The notes under the pieces: generated by a model
Database searches by the model: none
What the model was told of the DNA's origin: nothing
Seen by the model: the letters and a program-made list of their open reading frames with translations, nothing else
Program-made: the position numbers and the translations under genes
Assembly (NCBI GenBank): GCA_003477405.1
Contig: QUDE01000014.1
Coordinates: 1-64,000 of the forward strand
Length of the DNA stretch: 64,000 bases
Source of the DNA: Ruminococcaceae bacterium AM07-15
GTDB taxonomy: Bacteria; Bacillota; Clostridia; Oscillospirales; Butyricicoccaceae
Reading direction: 5' to 3'
Shown: in pieces, positions 59,308-64,000 of the stretch
Position numbering within the stretch: position 1 is the stretch's first letter
Layout: every line of letters begins with the position of its first letter

Positions 59308-60390
59308 TTGACATTTTCCGAAAAAGCCGACGCTTTTTGGCAATGGTTCGTGGAAAACGAACCGGTTCTTGCCCAAATGGCCGACCATCCTGCCCTTTAT
59401 GATCCCCAGCAAGTGATCGCTTTTGTGGATCAGGGGGTATCCCTGTTGTCCTCCCAGTTGCAATATACCATGGGCGGCCATCGGGAATTCACCTTTGCCG
59501 CCGAAGGAAAAGAGTCTCTCTTTTACCTTCTGCCCTACCTGGTCAGCCGCAAGCCAGCTGCTTTGGACAGCTGGACTTTTCGTCCCTTGCTGCCGGGGCA
59601 GGGCAGCACTCCTTTCGATTTTTCCATGTTTGATCTTTGCTTTTCCAGCGGCGAGGTGCTGATCGACATGGGTCTTGAGCCCTCCACCGGCACCTTCCGC
59701 CTGTCCTTTTACCATCCCCAGCTGTGTTCTTTGGAACAGCCCAGCAGCCTGACAGCCTTTTACCAGCTGCTGGATCTGACCCTGGGAGAAAGCATGAGCC
59801 ATATCTATATTTCAGAAGCACAGCCCCTTTCCCAACCGGAAGAGGGAATGTTTCCCCTCACCGATTTGAAAGGCCGGCTGCTGGAGGCCATGGAAGCCTT
59901 GGGCCTACCCCAGATCCAGCGTCCGGATGAGCAATATGTCCCCTATGGTTTTCATCCTCAGGAAAGCCCGTTGCCCCGCTTTGATGTGATCCAGGGCTCC
60001 ACCTGCTACACCGGTCTGATCAATGACTATTATGCCGGACGGACGGAAAACCTGGAAGGCCTGGGAGAGTACGGAGCCAGTGCCTGTTTTCTCACCTTTG
60101 CCCCGGAAGAATATCTGGGCACAGAAGAAGCCGACGCCATACGCTATCAGTTGGAACAGCAGATCCAACAGGCGCTGGGCCCCCGGGGAAGCGGCCAGGA
60201 AAAAGGCATTGTTCTGGGTGGCGCCACCGGCACAGAGCATTGTTACATCGACTTGCTCCTGTATCATCCCCCTGCTTTGGATGGCTGCCTCCGCCCTCTT
60301 CTTCTGGACTCCTCCTACAACTTTTCCTTTTCCGATTTTCGTCTGCTGGCCCCTGTGCTTCCCATCTCCCTTCCCTCGCGGCTCAGCTAA
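59308..60390 (+). CDS. Hypothetical protein (360 aa)
   Basis: The frame starts at TTG 59308 after GAGG, 42 bp downstream of the stalk-domain gene, and ends at a terminator. The product is acidic with no signal peptide or membrane segment. I recognise no family. It may be a partner of the stalk-domain protein, as both share a transcript; the cytoplasmic location makes direct contact doubtful. Confidence 0.6.
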   Translation: MTFSEKADAFWQWFVENEPVLAQMADHPALYDPQQVIAFVDQGVSLLSSQLQYTMGGHREFTFAAEGKESLFYLLPYLVSRKPAALDSWTFRPLLPGQGSTPFDFSMFDLCFSSGEVLIDMGLEPSTGTFRLSFYHPQLCSLEQPSSLTAFYQLLDLTLGESMSHIYISEAQPLSQPEEGMFPLTDLKGRLLEAMEALGLPQIQRPDEQYVPYGFHPQESPLPRFDVIQGSTCYTGLINDYYAGRTENLEGLGEYGASACFLTFAPEEYLGTEEADAIRYQLEQQIQQALGPRGSGQEKGIVLGGATGTEHCYIDLLLYHPPALDGCLRPLLLDSSYNFSFSDFRLLAPVLPISLPSRLS

Positions 60391-60392
60391 AA

Positions 60393-60432
60393 AAGCTCTG
60401 CAAGCCTTACGGCCTGCAGAGCTTCTTCTTTT
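60393..60432 (+). terminator. Terminator of the 58189-60390 unit
   Basis: AAGCTCTGCA / TGCAGAGCTT plus GCC/GGC around a TTAC loop, followed by a broken T-run. Confidence 0.75.
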
Positions 60433-60445
60433 CTCCAGGGAGAAA

Positions 60446-60480
60446 CAAAAAACAAGGAGCGGAAATGTTCCGCTCCTTGT
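60446..60480 (-). terminator. Terminator of ftsZ
   Basis: ACAAGGAGCGGAA / TTCCGCTCCTTGT, a perfect 13-bp stem with a 3-nt loop; TTTTTTG follows on the minus strand. Confidence 0.9.
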
Positions 60481-60527
60481 ACTTATTCGCTATATTATAT
60501 GGAAAATCCAGCCTGCAAAACAGCTTT

Positions 60528-61715
60528 TTAGAAGCTCCGATGCTGCTTGTTGAAGATGCTGAGGATCTCTTCAAAAGCCCGGTCCTTCTCTTCCTTGCTG
60601 GTGGCCGCCCGGCCTTCTTCCTCGTTCTGTGCAGCCTGAGGCTCCTGGGAAGCTTGTCCGTCTCCCTGTTCTGCGGGCTGCGCCGCCTGAGGTTGAGCCT
60701 GGGCCTGAGGAGCTGCTTCCTGAGAAGGCGCTGCCTTAGGCTCCTTGGGCATGGCCGGTTTGTCGTCAAAGCCAGTGGCGATGACGGTGATCTTCACTTC
60801 ATCTTCCAGATTCTCATCAATGGCCGCACCGAAGATGATATGGGCTTCCGGATGGGCAGAGGTCTGCACCATGGCCGCAGCCTGCTCCACTTCCTCCAGG
60901 CCGATATCGGGAGAACCGGTGATGTTCAGGATAACGCCCCGGGCCCCGGCGATGGAAGTCTCCAGCAGCGGGCTCTGGATGGCCATCTTGGCGGCCTCTT
61001 CGGCCTTGTCCTTACCGGAAGCGCGGCCCATACCCATGTGGGCATAGCCGGCATTGCGCATGATGGTGGACACATCGGCGAAGTCCAGGTTGATCAGGCC
61101 AGGCACTGTAATCAGTTCACTGATGCTCTGCACCGCCTGGAGCAGCACGCTGTCGGCCACTTCAAAGGCGTTCTGCAATGTGATCTTCTGTTCGCTCACA
61201 TATTTCAGCCGCTCATTGGGAATGGTGACCAGAGCGTCCACTTCTTCCTTCAGCTGCATGATACCGGCGGTAGCCTGATCGGTGCGCTTCTTGCCCTCAA
61301 AGGCAAAGGGGCGGGTGACGATACCCACTGTCAGGATGCCCATTTCCTTGGCGATCTGGGCGATGATGGGAGCGGCGCCGGTGCCGGTACCACCGCCCAT
61401 ACCGGCGGTGATAAAGACCATGTTGGAGCTCTCCAGCACCTTTTTCAGTTCTTCGGCGCTTTCCTCCGCAGCCTTCCGGCCGATCTCCGGATTGGAGCCG
61501 GCGCCCAGGCCCTTGGTGAGCTTTTCGCCCACGGCCATCTTGATGGTGGCCGCCGAATAGTTCAGAGCCTGCTTGTCCGTATTGACGGCGATAAAGTCCA
61601 CGCCCCGGATACCGCTGGAAATCATGCGGTTGACGGCGTTGCCGCCGCCGCCGCCCACGCCTACTACTTTAATATTTACATTATTCTCTGTTCCTGCATC
61701 AAACGAAAAGCCCAT
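60528..61715 (-). CDS. ftsZ: Cell division protein FtsZ
   Basis: A 395-residue tubulin-like GTPase that forms the division ring. The GTP-binding GGGTGTG motif is at 107-113, the glycine run [12 protein letters not shown] at 19-30, and the T7 loop NLDFADV later. A disordered Gln/Ala-rich linker (about 325-375) precedes the C-terminal peptide. ATG 61715 lies behind GTGGAGG; a GTG seven codons upstream is within that leader. Confidence 0.98.
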   Translation of the reverse strand: MGFSFDAGTENNVNIKVVGVGGGGGNAVNRMISSGIRGVDFIAVNTDKQALNYSAATIKMAVGEKLTKGLGAGSNPEIGRKAAEESAEELKKVLESSNMVFITAGMGGGTGTGAAPIIAQIAKEMGILTVGIVTRPFAFEGKKRTDQATAGIMQLKEEVDALVTIPNERLKYVSEQKITLQNAFEVADSVLLQAVQSISELITVPGLINLDFADVSTIMRNAGYAHMGMGRASGKDKAEEAAKMAIQSPLLETSIAGARGVILNITGSPDIGLEEVEQAAAMVQTSAHPEAHIIFGAAIDENLEDEVKITVIATGFDDKPAMPKEPKAAPSQEAAPQAQAQPQAAQPAEQGDGQASQEPQAAQNEEEGRAATSKEEKDRAFEEILSIFNKQHRSF

Positions 61716-61779
61716 AACTGCCTCCACCTTGCTCACAATGTATTTTTTCCTTAAAAACGCTTCTGTCCCCCAATGCGGA

Positions 61780-62556
61780 TCATTGCGGACGGAAACGAGC
61801 GGTCTGGGGATCGGTGAGATCGATCACACCGGTGTCCGTGCTTCCCAACCGTTCCACCACTTGATTGAGGAAACTGATTTTCTTCTCCAGCTCCTCCACC
61901 GTTCCCAATTCCACCACAAAGCGTTCTGTATACTGCAATCGAATTTCGAACAGTTTCGTCATGTCGATTCCCATAATTTCTTTCAGTATACCACTATTTT
62001 CTGCGGTATTCAATATGGTTGACAGGGCTTTTCCCTGCTCTTGCTGGGAAAAATCCAAATATTCGCCCACTTGGGGGTCTTCCAGCTCAAGCCCTGTGAC
62101 CAAACAATACCCCGCTGTCTGCTCTTGTGAAATTTCTTCCAATATTTTTCCTTTTTTATCCACAAGCCAATATCGGTTTTCAAAAGAGACCACAGCCGAT
62201 GGCACACAGTCCTGCAAAACGATCTCCACCGTATCGGGGAACTTCCGCCGGATGGAAACGGTGTCCAGATACGGCCGATCCCGAAAGATCCGGTTGGTGA
62301 TGGCCACCTTGTTGAGGAAAAACAAATTTTCCCCTTCTGCAATCCCGGCGGCCTCCAGCACTTCCTCTGAGCTATACCGGCTTTCACCGGATACCGTGAC
62401 TCGTTTGACCTTGAAAAACACCGTCACCGCCGCCAGAATGGCGGCGCAGATCAACACCAGACACAGCAGGCTGATCAATATTCCCGGACCCCGCCTGCGC
62501 CGCCGCCGTTTTTTCGGCCTTGGCCCAGGAGGGGCACTGCTTTTTTTCTTCTTCAT
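61780..62556 (-). CDS. ftsQ: Cell division protein FtsQ/DivIB
   Basis: A 258-residue divisome protein. A very basic cytoplasmic tail ([10 protein letters not shown]), one membrane helix (about 26-46), a POTRA domain (about 50-120, [17 protein letters not shown]), then the FtsQ/DivIB beta domain. It links early and late division proteins. The order murA-ftsQ-ftsZ on one strand matches many Clostridia. GGTGGAAG precedes ATG. Confidence 0.9.
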   Translation of the reverse strand: MKKKKSSAPPGPRPKKRRRRRRGPGILISLLCLVLICAAILAAVTVFFKVKRVTVSGESRYSSEEVLEAAGIAEGENLFFLNKVAITNRIFRDRPYLDTVSIRRKFPDTVEIVLQDCVPSAVVSFENRYWLVDKKGKILEEISQEQTAGYCLVTGLELEDPQVGEYLDFSQQEQGKALSTILNTAENSGILKEIMGIDMTKLFEIRLQYTERFVVELGTVEELEKKISFLNQVVERLGSTDTGVIDLTDPQTARFRPQ

Positions 62557-62571
62557 ACTTCCACCACCGGT

Positions 62572-63828
62572 CTATTCCTCCCGACGGATACAGGCTCCCA
62601 GCTGAGCATATGCCTTTTCGATCTTCTCATATCCCCTGTCGATGTGGTCGATTTCGCTGATGCTGGTCTCCCCCTGCGCAGCCAGACCGGCCACCACCAT
62701 GGCGGCGCCGCCCCGCAGATCGGTGGCCTTGACAGCGCTTCCCGTCAAATGGTCCACTCCACGCACCAGAGCCAATCTTCCTTCCACCTGAATATCCGCC
62801 CCCATGCGCATCAGTTCGGCACAGTGGCGATAGCGGTTTTCAAAGATATTCTCGGTAAACACCGTGGTGCCCTGGGCCAGACACATGGCCGCCATCAAAG
62901 GCGACTGGGCGTCTGTGGGAAAACCCGGATACGGCATGGTGCGCACCGGTCCCACGCTGCGCAGCCGCTTCGGCGCCTGAATGGTCACCCGATCGGCCCC
63001 CACCTGGAGTGCGCAGCCGCTCTCCTCCAGCAGCTGGGTCACAGAGGCAAAATAGGAGGGCTCGGTGTCCTCCACCGTGATCTTCCCACCAGCGGCAGCA
63101 CAAGCGCACAAATATGTGGCTGACTCGATCCGATCGGCGATCACCCGATGCTGGGTGTTCTTTTTCAAAGCGATTTGTCCACCGATCCGCACATCGTGGT
63201 GGCCTGCGCCGGAAACAGAGGCGCCGATCCCCTGGAGAAATTGCTGCAGATCCCAGATCTCCGGTTCCCGGGCCGCATTGACAATGCGGGTGACCCCAGG
63301 ACAGGCGGTGGCAAACAGCATGATGTTTTCTGTGGCCCCTACACTGGGCAAAGAAAGGGTGATATCGCACCCTTGCGGCTTTTCACACCAGGCGGTGATC
63401 TGCCCGCCCTCCTCCTGAATGGCTACCCCCAGCTTCCGCAAAGCGGCCAGGTGCAGATCGATGGGCCGGGGCCCCAACTCACAGCCGCCGGGAAAGGTCA
63501 TGCGGGCCTTGCCGCACCGGGCCAGGATCGGCCCCAGAAAGATCACCGAAGAACGCATTTCCCTCATGAGATGATCGGGAATATCCCACCGGTCCATGGG
63601 TGCGGAGTCCACCGTCACCGTGTGGCCCTCCTGGCTGACCCGACAGCCCAGATGACGCAGAATGGCAATGGCCGAATGCACATCCCGCAGATCGGGACAA
63701 TTATGTATGATGCTTTCACCGCCGCTGATGATGGTAGCGGCCAGAATGGGCAGTACGCTGTTTTTGGCGCCTCCGGCCCGAACCGACCCTTCCAGCGGCC
63801 GGCCTCCTTCAATGATAAGCCTGCTCAT
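62572..63828 (-). CDS. murA: UDP-N-acetylglucosamine 1-carboxyvinyltransferase
   Basis: A 418-residue enzyme for the first committed step of peptidoglycan synthesis. Lys22 (GAKN) and the catalytic Cys116 (PGGCELGPRPIDLHL), which fosfomycin attacks, are present. ATG 63828 has GGAGGAA eight bases upstream; longer upstream frames have no such site. It lies 15 bp before ftsQ. Confidence 0.95.
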   Translation of the reverse strand: MSRLIIEGGRPLEGSVRAGGAKNSVLPILAATIISGGESIIHNCPDLRDVHSAIAILRHLGCRVSQEGHTVTVDSAPMDRWDIPDHLMREMRSSVIFLGPILARCGKARMTFPGGCELGPRPIDLHLAALRKLGVAIQEEGGQITAWCEKPQGCDITLSLPSVGATENIMLFATACPGVTRIVNAAREPEIWDLQQFLQGIGASVSGAGHHDVRIGGQIALKKNTQHRVIADRIESATYLCACAAAGGKITVEDTEPSYFASVTQLLEESGCALQVGADRVTIQAPKRLRSVGPVRTMPYPGFPTDAQSPLMAAMCLAQGTTVFTENIFENRYRHCAELMRMGADIQVEGRLALVRGVDHLTGSAVKATDLRGGAAMVVAGLAAQGETSISEIDHIDRGYEKIEKAYAQLGACIRREE

Positions 63829-63936
63829 AGTATTTCCTCCTGTGGACGATCCGCCCGCGCCCGCGCCTGCCGTCAAAGGGCAAAGGGGGCGTATGTTGTT
63901 ACCCCATACTATGCCGGCTCGTCGGTGGTTGTTCTG

Positions 63937-64000
63937 TTACACTCCAGCCACTGCGCGGATCTGCTGATAGATCCGGTCGGCCGCATCGGTTTTCGCCATT
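63937..64000 (-). CDS. C-terminal end of a gene cut by the window edge, probably murG
   Basis: The last 20 residues, MAKTDAADRIYQQIRAVAGV, end at TAA. The short helix with DAADRIYQQI is like the C-terminus of the MurG lipid II synthase, and murG often precedes murA/ftsQ/ftsZ in Clostridia. Too short for a firm call. Bases 63829-63936 hold no feature. Confidence 0.4.
   Translation of the reverse strand, partial: MAKTDAADRIYQQIRAVAGV

Overview
The window reads as chromosomal DNA of a low-motility, high-G+C member of the Firmicutes, most likely class Clostridia, order Oscillospirales. The basis is family content: a pheB/UPF0735 ACT protein, a YkpA-type ABC-F protein, SbcDC, MtaB and RimO, a DUF1385 protein next to prmC, DivIB/FtsQ-FtsZ-MurA, a CIRCE-controlled Hsp20, a Firmicutes-type LexA box in front of recA, strong AGGAGG ribosome binding sites and sigma-A type promoters. 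Most genes are about 55-68% G+C in the lines I sampled; 100-1330 and the transporter at 54852-56234 are visibly poorer in G+C. No tRNA, rRNA, insertion sequence or CRISPR array was found.

Layout. 1-1130: a small AT-rich accessory module, an XRE repressor divergent from a two-gene lipoprotein operon with two identical-core dyad operators between them. 1238-7800: yebC, a tiny Asn/Lys-rich peptide gene, pheB, a TVP38/DedA-like membrane protein, a GNAT acetyltransferase, HtrA and a polysaccharide deacetylase. 7892-10360: the two-step threonine-to-glycine pathway (tdh-kbl). 10367-10930: hsp20 under CIRCE. 10971-21963: a long leftward C-P lyase (phosphonate/methylphosphonate) operon, phnD-C-E-E-G-H-I-J-K-M-(IMPase)-L-(PHP phosphoesterase), with translational overlaps throughout. 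22011-23660: a divergent, frameshifted PhnF/HutC-type regulator and a divergent protein-kinase-like gene. 23669-31067: sbcDC, a small anchored protein, a hairpin cluster and a UvrD-like helicase. 31060-34150: an SDR/alcohol dehydrogenase pair and mreB. 34203-37708: a small Gly-rich protein, a GNAT remnant, comF, recD2 and a membrane protein. 37780-48211: a leftward series, lipoprotein-response regulator-histidine kinase-DUF1385-prmC, then SOS-controlled recA-recX-rimO-pgsA-cysS. 48405-60390: a P-loop protein, DacF-type carboxypeptidase, mtaB, a LiaF-like protein, ung, a YkpA-type ABC-F with an unusual second site, an alanine/Na+ symporter, an nfeD-SPFH pair and two secreted or unknown proteins. 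60446-64000: ftsZ, ftsQ, murA and the end of a probable murG.

How the genes work together. The phn operon encodes uptake (PhnD, PhnC, two PhnE), core C-P lyase (PhnG-H-I-J-K-L) and PhnM. It has no PhnP or PhnN; a PHP-family protein fits the PhnPP role, turning the cyclic ribose phosphate into ribose 5-phosphate. An inositol-monophosphatase-family enzyme sits inside the operon with no standard role in this pathway. The most interesting points are this variant pathway with its Cys4-bearing PhnK, broken regulator and adjacent pseudokinase-like gene, the natural Glu-to-Gln change in the ABC-F protein, and several compact regulatory regions (XRE dyads, CIRCE, LexA box, a possible sigma-G promoter).
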